Positions 47,306 through 59,600 of a DNA stretch of 64,000 nucleotides are shown piece after piece. Source of the stretch: Sabellastarte sp. h YS-2021. Taxonomy: Eukaryota > Annelida > Polychaeta > Sabellida > Sabellidae. Under the pieces are notes generated by a model that was given only the letters and a program-made list of their open reading frames with translations, did no database searches and had not been told where the DNA came from. Both the position numbers and the translations under genes were made by a program. The stretch lies in the NCBI GenBank assembly GCA_964017235.1, contig OZ024938.1:8795454-8859453 (forward strand). Direction: 5' to 3'. Positions within the stretch are counted from its first letter, which is position 1. Each line of letters opens with the position of its first letter.

Positions 47306-48546
47306 CTACTGGTGGATCTGCTGAGCAGCCACTACAGGTCCCAGGTGATAGAGCTCTGAATCAGCCCAAGCCACATTCTTCAGAGAGAATTGTGTGAAGG
47401 TGTGTTGTGATTTCCAATGGCAGGCTGACAAGATTTGCTCTAAGGAAACTCCTGACTGGAAGGCCTTAGAAGCAGCAAAGGCCCTGACATCATGGGCTTT
47501 AACCTGATGCAAGGTGAGGGCATCCTGATCAGAGAGCTCATAGCATAGGATCACAGTCTGCTTGATCCATGAGGAGATAGTGGCAGGAGAGATGTCTTTG
47601 TGGAAAACTTTCTTAAAGGAGATAAAGACCAGCTCTTTATTCTGCCTGAGGTCCTCTCCAAATAGTAGTGCAGTGCTCTGACCGGACAAAGGGACCTGTC
47701 AGACTTCAGGGACCTATCCAGAGTTGGGCCCAGGGCTGGTATAGCCACTGGGGTCACACTGTCTGGTCCCTCCTTGGCCAGCTGATTCTTGGAAAGAAAG
47801 CTGGGAGATGGGTACAGGGACACCTTTGACCAGTCAGATTGGTGTCTGACGTTCTTGTTTTGCCAAGCATATATCTCACTTCTACGTTTGCCTGAGCCTA
47901 AGGCTAAGAGGAAAACTGTCTTGAAGGTCAAATGCTTCAAAGAGGCCTCCTTAATTGGTTTAAAAGGAGCCTTTGTAAGCTGATGCAACACCAGGGAAAG
48001 GTTCCAGGAAGGGACTCCCCTCCGACCTTTGGGCCTGTCTCTGTGGAAACTATCCAGGAGACGAGTGAGATTTTCATCTTTGCTGATGTTAATGGGTGAG
48101 TTTCCCAATTTATCAGCAATGGCTGACCTATAACCATCAATGGTGCTAGGCTGCAACTTCCTGTCCTGAAACAGATACATGAGGAAGTCAGCCACTGTCT
48201 TTACAGGGGGTGTCCTGGAGTCCACGTGCACCTGATTGCTGAGGCACCACTTTGTAAAAATGGTCCACTTTGCCCCATAGACTGATCTGGTTGATCCTCT
48301 TTGAGGAGCCTCAATTCTTGCTGCAACTGCCTCAGAGAAGCCCTGCTCCTTGATTGCTGAGGCTGTAGGAGCCATGCATGGAGATTTAGGTTTGTCAGAT
48401 TTCTGTGAGGGATCTGATTGAAGGGCTGTGTTAATAGATTGGGCAGATTGGGCAGGTGCAGTGGGATTTGGCTGGACATGGCCACTAGATCCCAAAACCA
48501 AGGCATGTTGGGCCACCCTGGAGCAATCAGAATGATTCTCTTGCAT
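47306..48546 (-). pseudogene. DIRS tyrosine recombinase ORF (one frameshift, catalytic Tyr lost)
   Basis: The frame from 48546 to about 47660 has an N-terminal arm-like region and core motifs: STRSVYGAKWTIFTKWC, TVADFLMYLF, PSTIDGYRSAIADKLG, and GSGKRRSEIYAW with the first catalytic Arg. A one-base shift near 47660-47690 moves the rest into the 47689-47306 frame. That frame has KAHDVRAFAASKA (His and second Arg) and CHWKSQHTFTQFSLKNVAW. DIRS recombinases usually have Tyr where this copy has Ser (TQF-S-LK), so the nucleophile is gone. The 5' part overlaps the RT/RNase H ORF (48201-48546) in another frame, as is normal for DIRS. Confidence 0.85.
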
Positions 48547-50443
48547 GGGCAGTCCAGCAACTTATCCACCACTTTGCCCAAGATGGCTGCTGGTGGGAAG
48601 GCATATGCGTCCAGATCCTCCCATGGCAGGCTGTGTGCATCCACTGCTGAAGCCAGGGAATCCGGTACTGATGACACAAACAGAGGTAACTTGTTGTTGA
48701 ATCTCGTGGCAAATAGGTCCATTTTGTGGCAGTGCCACCTGCTGCATATTGTCTGGAAGACCTCTGGAAGGAGAGACCACTCTGTCTGGATGGTCTGCCC
48801 TAGCCTGGATAGTTTGTCTGCTACCACATTCAGCCGGCCTGGGATGTGTCGGGCTTTTAGGGTCACTTGCTTCCTGGAACACCAGGTCAAGATTCTCCAC
48901 AGTATGGCACAAAATGGGCCCGACCTCATGCCTCCTTCCTTGTTTATGTACGACACAACTGTAGTATTGTCGGTTGCTACAAGAACTATCTTGTCTGAGC
49001 AGAGGTCTTGATTTCTTTTATGGCTAGAAACACCGCCTTCAGTTCTAGATAATTTATATGCAGCTTGCTTTCCGGAATGGACCAGGTTTCTCTTGCAGTA
49101 TGCTCATTTAAGTGAGCACCCCACCCTTCTTTTGATGTGTCTGTAAAGATTTGCAGAGCATGTTTTTGGGTGTAATGGTTGGCCTGTGAGTACATTGCCT
49201 TTTACCAGCCACCACTATAGATGGGGGTGCAATGACCTGGAAATTGGAATGACCTTTTCTAGTGATTCTGGTATTCTCCAGTTGTTTTTGAGATGTCACT
49301 GTATGGGTCTCATATGTAGTCGGCCTAGGTGAACTTGCTTTTCTGTGGCTGTTAGACCTATCAAGGATATGAACTGCCGGACCAGACAAGCCGGTCGGGA
49401 TAGAGTGACAGTATTTTTTGTTGCAGAATTCTGGCACCAGTCAGTGTCGGTTGGACCCAGACAGATCTGAGGTTCATCTGGTAATCTACAAAGTCGAAGA
49501 CCTGTTTTGGTTCCAGCTCTGATTTCTCTAAATTCACCAGCCAACGCAGTTGTTGACACATTTTTACTAGATCCTGTGTATGCTGGAGACAAGTTTGGTG
49601 AGATCTGGCTCTCACCATTCAGTCTTCCAGGTACTGGTGGATTCTTATACCCTTGTGTATGGCCATTAGTTTCACCTCTTTTGCTATTATAGTGAAATCC
49701 ATGGGTGCTGTGGACAAACCAAATGGCAGAGCCTTGAACTGGTATGTCCGACCTTGGATGTGAAATCTCGGATATTTCCTGGATTGTTCCTGTATTGGTA
49801 TATGGAAGTAGGCGTCCTTAAAGTCTATTGAGGTAACCCACTCTCCTTGTTGGAGGGAGGTTCTGATGTTTTCCGGTGTCTCCATTTAAAATTTTTCCAC
49901 CTTGAGGAAAAGATTTAGTTTGCTCCGATCTAGAATAGGTCTCCAACAATTGTTTGGCTTTAGAACCAAGAAGATTCGATTGAAGAAACCCAGAGATTTT
50001 TGATTTTGAATTAGCTCCACTGCATTTTTGTCCATAAGCTGATGTAATGCCCCCAACAGGTAGAGTTTCCTGTGAGGATTGACATAACAGCTTATGATGG
50101 TTGGTGAGCTTGTCCAGTTCGGCCGGATCCAAAAGGGGAGGGTGTAGCCCTCTCTGCGGATTTGAACTACTTTCGGACTGACACCCAGATCCAGCCAAGT
50201 TTGCCAAAAGTTTTGAAGTCTGGCCCCTACATGTAGATTTGAAGCAGCATGTTGGACATTTGTTACAGGTTTTACAAAAGACAATTGGACACAGAAAACA
50301 TCTTTCACATATTTTAATTTGCATTTCTGATAACAACCTGACACGCCTCGACTTCTATCTTTCTTTTGTGAAAGCCTGGGTGCAGCAAGTACAGGATATA
50401 CAACAACAGAGTTTGCAAGTGTCTTTGATGGGAAAATGTTCAT
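48201..50443 (-). pseudogene. DIRS reverse transcriptase / RNase H ORF (stops and frameshifts)
   Basis: The frame starting near 50443 carries RT motifs: VELIQNQKSLGFFNRIFLVL, WRPILDRSKLN, SIDFKDAYFHIPI (motif A), LPFGLSTAP (motif B) and IHQYLED (motif C, normally YLDD, with the first Asp replaced by Glu). Stops interrupt it at 49886 and at 49619, where the usual Trp codon after motif C is TGA. After a frame change near 49370, RNase H reads LQIFTDTSKEGWGAHL, LHINYLELKAVFLA, VSYINKEGG and HIPGRLNVVADKLSR. The region DLFATRFNNKLPLFVS to YAFPPAAILGKVV follows, as in other DIRS elements. Non-functional. Confidence 0.9.
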
Positions 50444-50512
50444 TTCTCTCCTGATGTATGTTGCTTCCTCCCGGCCAGCAGTCCATTCTGTAAAACCTTT
50501 ACACAGTAATTG

Positions 50513-52432
50513 TCATTTATAGGACTGCTGGTCCTTGGCTGGTCTCGATGAAAAGTTAGAAGAGCGTCCCTTGTTCTTCCTATAGTATCCTTTACCAATG
50601 TTCTTCCATGGTGGTTTCGCTGACCTGTTGTCCGACCTGTTATCCGACCTCTTGTCTTGGCATTCATAGGGGTGGTACCGACCCTTACCATGTGAAGAAC
50701 TAGCATGTCCCTTGTTCTCATAGTGGGCTATTTCCTCTTCAGCCCACTTGATGACAGAGTCTGGAAACAAGGTAGGGATGTGTAGTGGAGCTGTTGTTAA
50801 AGCTGACAGAGTGTCCGGTTTAATACCAGTCTTAAGATCTTTCAGATATGCATCCCTGGGAGCTAAGGTGAGGTTACCCATGGAAATAAAGACAAATTCT
50901 GTCAAATGTTCCATTGTCTTTGCTGCAGCCTGGGTGATGCTAACATTAAAATCCATAAGATATTGGAGCTCGTCTCTGGCTGCAGAAACCTTGGTTGAAC
51001 TCTTGCCCTAACTTTCTGGATGTAAAGTCTACAGCTGAGCTTGCATCCCCTGTTGAACTTTAAAAAGGCATCAATTAAAGCTAGCTGCCTGGTTACAGAT
51101 CACTGTAGCCTCCCTTACCGACTTCTCCGATCTACACATTGTCTCCTGTGATATACGACGAGATGCAGGTGGGGTGGAGGATAAGCCGGCCAGTCTGGCA
51201 ATTCTACTGCAACTACTGTTCAGTTTACAAGCATCAGTACTCCAGCACGAGACAGCAGAAGGGTCAACTTTCTGGTCGGAAAACAGCCTCTACCACTCGG
51301 CTTGTCACTTTGCTGGTCTCAAGAAATGGTCTCTCAACAGGCCACTGGCCTCTAAACTGCGGGAAGGGTATCCGTCAACCAAAGTGACATTCAATTTACT
51401 TAACTTTCTGCATAGCCAGTCCTCATTTGGCATTTGCACCGACACTCTACCAGGAACTGGAGTATATGGACCGGCAAAAGGGTTGTCGTCTGATGGGTTG
51501 GAGGAACTATCCATGTCCGCAATATGGGACCAGCCCATAAATGAGCGGATGCCTCTCATTGACTCTCTGTATGTTTGTTCTTCATAGATGGACTGGTCCT
51601 GGTCAGTGACTGTAATGTCCTTGTCATCCGACAGTTCTCCCTCTTCGACAAACAATTCTACTAGAGGTCAGTCGGAGAGTTTACTTTCTGCTTCAGACTC
51701 GAAGCTGGAGATGCTGTCCTCCCTAACTGACCTGTGTAAAACAGGGGAGTCGGTGCCATTGAGGCCTATGGGCTTTGGTCGATCGGTGCGAGGTTGATCG
51801 GTGTGAGGTTGGTCTCTTTGGAACTTACTGGTGGACTTATGCTTGGTAGCAGAGGGGTCGGTACCAGTGCGCTCTGAAAATGTAGACCCTGGTTGGTGTC
51901 TATCGGACTCGAGCTGGCTGGTCGACTGATGCTTAACAGCAGAGAAGTCTGTACCAGTGCACTCTGATGGAGTTGGTTGAACAGTACATGACACAGTCGG
52001 TCTTAGAAAGGGTTCAGTGTCTTTAACTACATTAGCTGATGGTGAGTGTGTAGGTGTTACCTTTACAGATAAAGAGAAAGTCAGTTCAAAAGACTTGGCC
52101 ATGAGGACAGCTTCAAGGTGATTAAATCTGTCTGACCACTTCTGGTCGAGCTCTGCTATCTTGGAGTCTGTGGTCGACTTGCTCTCTCAACAGTTTTCTT
52201 ACCCTTGGACTTAAAAGCCTCATCTTTCTTAGGTTTCTTTTCTGGAGGATCCACACGGGGACTGTACAGTGCCCTGGTCGCCAACTACCCCAATAACAGA
52301 AACAGTGGAGGGGTCCACAAAGTCTAGATCCTTACTAGGGGTGGTCGATGCTTCCATTTTCTTGGCTTCATGCTTTTCCTTCTTAAGTTTATAAGATGGA
52401 GTGGCAAGCTGGGCATGTTGTTCAGGGGTCAA
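50513..52432 (-). pseudogene. DIRS Gag-like ORF1 (in-frame stops only)
   Basis: One frame of about 640 codons runs from 52432 to 50513 with about six in-frame stops (including 52229, 51668, 51305 and three near 51030-51080) but no evident frameshift. It begins with a Lys-rich stretch (KLKKEKHEAKKMEAS), then Ser/Thr/Asp-rich disordered sequence, then the conserved DIRS block MDFNVSITQAAAKTMEHL, FISMGNLTLAPRDAYL and FPDSVIKWAEEEIAHYENKG. It ends in a basic tail (GKGYYRKNKGRSSN). Likely a nucleic-acid-binding structural protein. Confidence 0.85.
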
Positions 52433-52559
52433 AGAATTGCATAATAACTTCCTCTCTTCTGACCAAGTGAAGACCAGCTGAAGACATTTTGCTCAATATA
52501 CATTCAAATATCCGTTGAATCAACAGAAATTGTAAATATCACAATATTTTGCAATAAAC

Positions 52560-52795
52560 CACAAAAAAACTGGCAATCACAAAAATCCGTCTGCACAGTA
52601 CACGTGCCAAATGAAAAAGATGATATGACATCATGCTGTCTAGACAGGAAGGAAGTACGATGCGCCACCTGGTGAGTGCATAGTAATATGCCAGCCCGGC
52701 CGGTGGAAACACAGGATGTCTTTTTCTGACATTTGGTGGGGCAGTCTGCACCGACCGGATTAGCAATTGTCCATTGGATAGGATGTATTAAAACA
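52560..52795. repeat. DIRS inverted terminal repeat, sense 5' end
   Basis: Inverted relative to 46.70-46.83 kb: GATTAGCAATTGTCCATTGG, then ACAGGATGTCTTTTTCTG, then CTGTCTAGACAGGAAG. It carries about 57 extra nt (52.64-52.70 kb, including GGCGCATCGTACTTCC on the minus strand) that the other repeat lacks. Confidence 0.9.
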
Positions 52796-52835
52796 ATAAG
52801 AATTTATATTATGCTGGATGATTTGCTGCTAGGTT

Positions 52836-53000
52836 GTCATAAATTTCTCTGCCTATGTTGTGCAGAATGACACATGCTATGGTGGATATCACTGAGGGCA
52901 TATGTTACCTGGTGAGCACCATAACTTTAAACATGTGTGTTAATATGCTGAAAGCACTCTCTATCAACCTTCTTCTACATAATCTGTAGTTCTAAAGACC
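52836..53000 (-). pseudogene. Harbinger transposase C-terminal relic
   Basis: The minus strand reads RRRLIESAFSILTHMFKVM, then a stop, then MPSVISTIACVILHNIGREI. This is the RVxIExxFxxLKxRF...ACxxLHN region that ends HARBI1-like DDE transposases. It lies between the DIRS element and the last zinc-finger exon. Confidence 0.7.
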
Positions 53001-53402
53001 TGTTCATCATGTTTAGTCCTATCTTTGAAAAGGAATCCATGAACCATTTATTCAATGCAAAATATCTAGTGGGATTAAATATTTAATGCAATTCAGGTTT
53101 ATGTATTAGGAAGCCAATATTTCCAATTTCAGTTGTATGCTTTCAACTCTGACTATTCATTATCTTGGTATCAGACCATAAACCACTGGAATGTACACTT
53201 ACCCTAGATATGTGCAAGTATTACGGCGGTTGGAAGATATATTAAGGCTGTAGTTCATATCAAAGGCATGCCAAAAGTCAGTGAAATTTTCCTTACATAC
53301 ATATTACAGTCTGAGAAATGACAATGAATTACGCTTTGATTTGTACATTGGTACAGTTATTGAAAACTGTATATGTAAACTTAGAGTAAAGCATTGTATT
53401 AC
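53001..53402 (-). other. Probable 3' UTR and flank of the zinc-finger gene
   Basis: Follows the stop codon of the last exon. AT-rich with no strong single AATAAA chosen; the 3' end of the transcript is not fixed. Confidence 0.4.
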
Positions 53403-53624
53403 CTAAACTTTGCTTACAGTCACTGAACACATATTTGTGGCTTTTTTCACTCTGCTTCCATCAAGTCTGGAGTAATTGTAGTTCTTGCTTTGTCTTGGTT
53501 TTTTCTCTTCACTGACCAAGACAATGATAGGTTTATCCTTGTGAATTTTTCTGATGTGTTGATTCACATTTCCCCTGATTGAAGCCCTGTGTTGGCAATA
53601 TCCACACTGAAATGGTTTTTCACC
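53403..53624 (-). other. Zinc-finger gene, terminal coding exon
   Basis: Acceptor TTGTTATTTTTAAG, then GEKPFQCGYCQHRASIRG and finger 6 (C482/C485, H498/H503). A 45-residue basic tail follows (EEKKPRQSKNYNYSR) with a stop at 53403. Confidence 0.85.
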
Positions 53625-56600
53625 CTTAAAAATAACAAGAACATACAATAACAGTATTAGCAGAAAAAACAAAGTTATTTCATTAATCTAAGTTTCATGT
53701 AAGATTCCATGCTAACAAGCAACTACGTAACTAATGTTTGCATCACTTTTCATCTTATGTAATGACATAAAAAATGTTAATATAATAATATTAAATCAAT
53801 TAAAATAATGCAAAACTAATGTGTCACTTGAAAATACGGAAGGGTAGAAATGCCAACATGATACATTTTTTTATGATAAATTTTTTTATCTCGATTTATC
53901 AACTTACTAACTTGATAAATCGACTTAGTTATCTCGATTTATCGAATTACTAACTTGATAAATCCACTTAGCTCAAGGACCAATTATAAAGGAGATACAA
54001 AGCATTCAAAGTATGAAGGGACACATTAGACCTTGAAAGTAGTCTCCAAGGTCAAATATGCCCCATTAAGATATTTATGCAATGTGGTTTGATATATGTT
54101 TTCACATCAAAAACCTCTTATAACAATTTTAAGGTATTATACATCAAGGACCATAATAGGGCTTAAAGGAGGGGACCAAGGTCAAATGTGAACCCACCAA
54201 AAGATTCAGGCCACATGTTACCATAAGGTTTTAGGTCCCAAAGGAGATACAGGGCACTATAAGAACGCATAAACAGGGGGCTGGACAAATTGGCCCTTTG
54301 ACAAATCAACTCTCAACAATATGGGCAACTTAAAACTTGGCACGTGCAAACCCTACCCAAAGTAAAAAAACAAGAAAAAGTGATGTAATAAGAATACTTT
54401 TATAGTGCTTAATCTCCATCAGATGACAGACTCTAGAGCTAGTATTTATTTATGAAAAGTACATTGGGTATGCCTGCATCAAGTTAGCATCTTTTAATTG
54501 TAACCTTGCTCACCTGATTTGCAAAGAATGATGAATGACTTCTATGAACATGTTTTGTTTGTTTCAAAAGTGTGACAAAGTGTGACTGACACACAGACTC
54601 TATCAAAAAAATTTGGCTGTTGTTATGAATTCCTTGAACCAATGTCAAAAGACACTTGTTTAGACACTTATTCATATTAGTTTACTTCTTAAGTGACAAT
54701 TAGCAACAGGGTAGATTACATTTAAAAAGGCAGTTGACTCGTTGGAGATTAGATGCTATAAAGGTTCTATTAGATTAAATTGCAGGTCAAAGTCATGGCT
54801 TCTGTTCATTAGCAATTCAAGGTGAAACATCTATGTAACATTAAAATACCTAAGTCGAATTATTGAGTTACTAAGTAGATAAATCGAGATAACTAACTCG
54901 ATTTATCAAGATACTAACTCAATAAATTGAGATAGCTATGTTGATTTATCAAGCTAGTATCTCGATAAATCGAGATAGTTAAGTCGATTTATCGACTTGC
55001 TAACTCAATAAATTGAGATAAGAAAATTGTCATGTTCAACTCCCCTTCTACTGTTCCGTAGGTAAGACTTGCTAGTGGGCATAAAAATCCTGGGATATCT
55101 TCTCCATGGGTCAGATTTTTATTTCATGCTACATTGGTACCCAAAATGCAGTTAAAGTACCAACTCGTGCATAATAACTATTGTGATGGATGAAACTTCA
55201 TTGTCATTATCATTCTAAAATTACACTATGTCACTGTGCCTGGAATAAGGATAACTCTTTCCACTGAGATAGATTAGACATCAGGCTGAACTTTAACTCT
55301 AAGAAAGACCCCATAGTATGCATACCTTCTTAAGATGTACCAGCCTTAGATGATCTGTGAGTTTCGATTTGACTTTGAAGTCTGCTTCACAGAGGCCACA
55401 TTTAAATGGTCTTTTATTGCTGTGGAACTTAATGTGTGTTCTCAGACCTCTCTTTGTAGTGTAAAATTTGCCACAATCTACACAGGAATACTTCTTCAAG
55501 CCTACAATGCCAAAACTATTCCATTTAACAAAGGAAATGACAGTTTTCATGTGTTAACCAGACATATATGTTGTGTTATATCTAATGTTGAAATGGTAAT
55601 AGTATTTAGTACATAACAATAGTATTGATATTGAGAATATTTCTTTTCATAGAATAAATCCATGAATCGTACATTTGCTCAAGTGTGAAGTTTAAGTTAG
55701 CAGTCAATGGACAGCCAGGCAGTTAACTGATGGAATGAAGTTCACTACTTTTTAATACACATTGTACAAGTGTTTTTATATTAAATATAAAGTTTTTATA
55801 TTAAATATAAACATAATTTAAATGGTATTGTGACAATACGGTACATTTAAGATACAAGAAATATACAGATGTCACAACTCATTTTTTGAAAACCCTTGTT
55901 TAAAATCTTACAAATAAAGTTAATCAGTGATATTAGAATGTTTTGTAATTTGTTTAATCTGTTTAATATATACTACAGTATACATGAGCTTAACAAAAGA
56001 TTTGTCAAATTTCTACCTGTATGAGATGCTTCATGTTCATCCAGTCGAAGTTTGTCCACGCATTTGTATTCACAGAATTTACACACATACACTCGTAACC
56101 CAGGCATCAGCTTCTGGTGCTGTGACACAAGGTGTCCTATGTTTTAAAATATTCCAAGATTTAACATACAAAGTCAACAAATATTTTAATGTTATCTAAT
56201 GAAGTCATAATTTATTGTGTGCAATCTATAAGGGATACAGAAAGAGATTATTGTTCAGAATTTGTCTGTATTGGTTGATAATCATAAATGCTGGGTATTC
56301 AAAGATAAATTAAAACAGAAAACACACCTAAGTAAACTAGATTTTGGGCATTTTCTGAGACAGTTTAGATATATAGCACTACAGTTACTAACCCCTTAAA
56401 TATATTTTCTAACAGTTATCACTCAACAAGAAAACATGATGATCACTGACATGTTTGTGAGCTACCATGACCATCAGTAGACTAAACTTTAATTGGTTCA
56501 AAATCAAACTTTAAATGTTGGTGCTAGTGATAACTTCTTAATATACATATATCTATATTAAATATTACAATTTATCAAAATGGTATTTTGTCCTATATTA

Positions 56601-59600
56601 AAGAAGGGGTGTAAATCCTTAACACAATACATTTTAAAATATGATGACAATTAAAATGATATAAAGATGATTAAAATTATTCTGCTAAGAATTAAGTAAA
56701 ATCAATCACCATGGAAATCCTTCCTTCTGGGAGTCTTATATTCACACTCTTCACAACTGAAAAGGGTTCCAATATTGTGGTGTTTCAGTTGATGCAAGTT
56801 AAGACTTTGCTTTGCTTTGAATTTTTGTCCGCAGTTATTCTCAGTGCATAAAAATATTTTGAGAGTTTTAGCTGATTCAGCATCCACTGCTGAACCCTGC
56901 TGTAACTGTGAAAAGCTGAAACATAAGATAATTTCAGTTCAAGATATGGTCTTGTGATAAGTCAAATTAACAACCTGTTATGCCTCAATAATACTCTTAC
57001 AAGTTTGCTTCACTACCACACTAATACATACAAGAGTGTAATCTTTTTAAACATATGAAGAATATGAAAATTCAGGAAGGAAAGGAGTGTAATTAGATTA
57101 GTCACACCCTTTAAATATGTGTGACTTAGTAATTAGGCACTATATTCTTTATGGTCAAATGCAAAATGTTATCCACACTTGTAATGACATGATTAATCTT
57201 TCCATATAAATGTAGGTGTACTGATACATGGAGTTGGCTGCGTACAACAAAACATCATTATATCATTATTTATGACTGTGCTTTCTGGTTACACATTTAT
57301 AATATTAATATTTACTATATATTAATTTTTTTTGTGTGTGTGGCGTGTGTCTGTTAGAGAAGTACCATGTTTCTAAACTATTTACCGTTAACGCAATATC
57401 TTCAATTAAACTTGCTCTATGTCTGCCTTATTTCTAGTTTGTAATCCACAAACAACTTTTTATCTACTATGCCCCCTTTTGATAAAATTAATAGATAATT
57501 ACACATAAAAACTGCCCATTTTATCATGTGATCGCTCACATTCCCCATTATCGGGGACCATCACTCTCACAATATACACCCACTAATCACACAGTTCCCC
57601 AAATTTATGTTCAGTTTTAAACTTAAAGCCACCCCCCCCCCCCTCAAGTTCTTAAAAATGATTTTCCTCCATATCCTACTGGCAATCCAACCAGTCATTG
57701 CTGCATATCAGCACCACATTAACTCAAGCATTCAATGTCCTGATTTTGTCAGTTTCTACCCCCCATCACCACTTTCTGTTTACATTTTAACATCAAGTCC
57801 TCAATATCTATTCCACCAGCTCTGTCACCCTCCTGTCTGTTCATCCTACTTCTCCTTGCTGGTGAAATTAACCCAAAGCCAGGACCACCCAAGTGTCTGA
57901 ATATCACCTACGCAAACATCAGATCAATAAACAATAAATACCCGGCTATTGCAAAATTTGTTTCTGACAATGACACAGATCTCTTCGCCATGTTGAAAAC
58001 CTGGATAAGACCCGACACCACAAGCGCCAACTTGTCTGAAATCACCCCACCAGGTTACAGTCTGTATGAACAGCCATGAGAGGCCCGCTGTGGTGGAGGA
58101 CAGGGTTTTTTGTTAAAGATGGATTGTATGCACCCCTTATTCTTACAAAGGCCTGCTCCACCTTCGAAAATTTCCTCATCAAGATATCCCAGAACAAAGA
58201 ATCTTTTTACTCCTTGAACATATACAGACCACCTTCCTCTAGTACTCCAACATTTTTTTAACAGTTTTAGTCACTTTTGGAGGATATCCATCACACAATA
58301 GAAAATCTGGTTATCATCGGCGACTTCAATCTTCACCTTGAAACATGTTCAAATTCAAAAACCTTTCAGTCACTGATCGATTCATTTGACTTAATTCAGA
58401 AAGTTAATTTCCGAACCCATATTCATGGACACACTCTCGATCAGGTTTTAACCAAATCCAACAATGATAATATCTCCAATGCCCACACCACTGATGCTTT
58501 TTTCGACCATTTTTCAGTCAGTTTCACTCTAAATTTTTCAACCCCTAGATCGCAGAATGGTGCTACTGTCTCCTTTCGTAAATACCATAAAATTGACTAA
58601 GAGAAAATGAAAGCAGACCTCCTTGCTTCTGAACTGATTAATAATTGTTTAAAGAACCTGATACTCTCCACAAACAATATCACACCACCTTGTCAACCCT
58701 TATCGACAAACATGTTCCACTACACGCCAAACACAACAAGGCGAAGTACATCCCAGGATGGGTTAATGAAACTGTAATTGCGGCAACAGAGACCAAGCAT
58801 TTGGTGAAGAAATAAATCCACCTTCAATAGATCCCAGTACATGCAGAAAGTCCACCAGTACAACAGAATCTGCATGCAGGCCATATCTCAGTTCCTTAAA
58901 GCAAAAATTTAGGATAATTACTACAACCCACAAAAATTATGGCGTGTCCTGGGTAATGTGTTACATAGACTTCCAGCCAAGATCCTCCCATCGATAAAGC
59001 CCCCTCAGTTTTTGGCTGACAGGTTTGTGGAGAAAAAATAGACAAAATACGCTCAGTATTCTCTGCTTCTGTTAATTTGCAACACATCACCCCTGACTCT
59101 CCTCCCCCTATGTTCTACACGTTTTCTACTGTAACAGAGGAGCAAGTTACTAAAATTATTGCCAACTCTCCTAGTAAATCATGTTCCCTAGTCCCTTGGT
59201 CCACTTTCCTTGTTCTGGATTATCTGAATGTTCTCATTACCCCCCATCACTTCAATAATCAACACTTCTCTTGAGCAAGTAAGTGTCCAAATTTTTTCAA
59301 GCAGGCCCATGTTACCCCTATCAAAAAATCAGCCTTAGACAAAGAAGTTTTCAAAAACTATAGGCCCCTCTCAAATCTAAACTTTATCTCAAAGATACTT
59401 GAAAGGGTAGTAGCCATCCAGCTACAAACTCATCTTGATGAAGCCAGCCTTATGACTGCTTTCCAATCGGCTTATAGAAAACACAATTCTACTGAAAGTG
59501 TGATATTCTTCTTAATATGGCCAAAGGGTATGTCACTGCCCTTACCCTTGTGGATCTATCCGTCGCTTTTGATACCATTTACCACACCATTCTCCTGAAC

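Larger units (their letters stand above)
46702..52795 (-). mobile_element. DIRS-type tyrosine-recombinase retrotransposon, nearly full length, inactive
   Basis: About 6.1 kb, coding strand minus. Order in the sense direction: inverted terminal repeat, Gag-like ORF1, RT/RNase H ORF, overlapping tyrosine recombinase ORF, internal complementary region, inverted terminal repeat. This is the classical DIRS1 plan. All ORFs carry stops or frameshifts. Live DIRS elements make a circular intermediate using the internal complementary region and integrate with a recombinase, leaving no target duplication. Exact ends are estimated from similarity between the termini and the internal region. Confidence 0.9.

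Noticed and set aside
48418-49011. A 197-codon plus-strand ORF.
   Set aside because: It is antisense to the DIRS RNase H and recombinase frames, which carry all the recognisable motifs.
53403-56900. Treating each zinc-finger ORF as a separate small gene.
   Set aside because: Splice borders, phases and fingers split across introns show they are exons of one gene.
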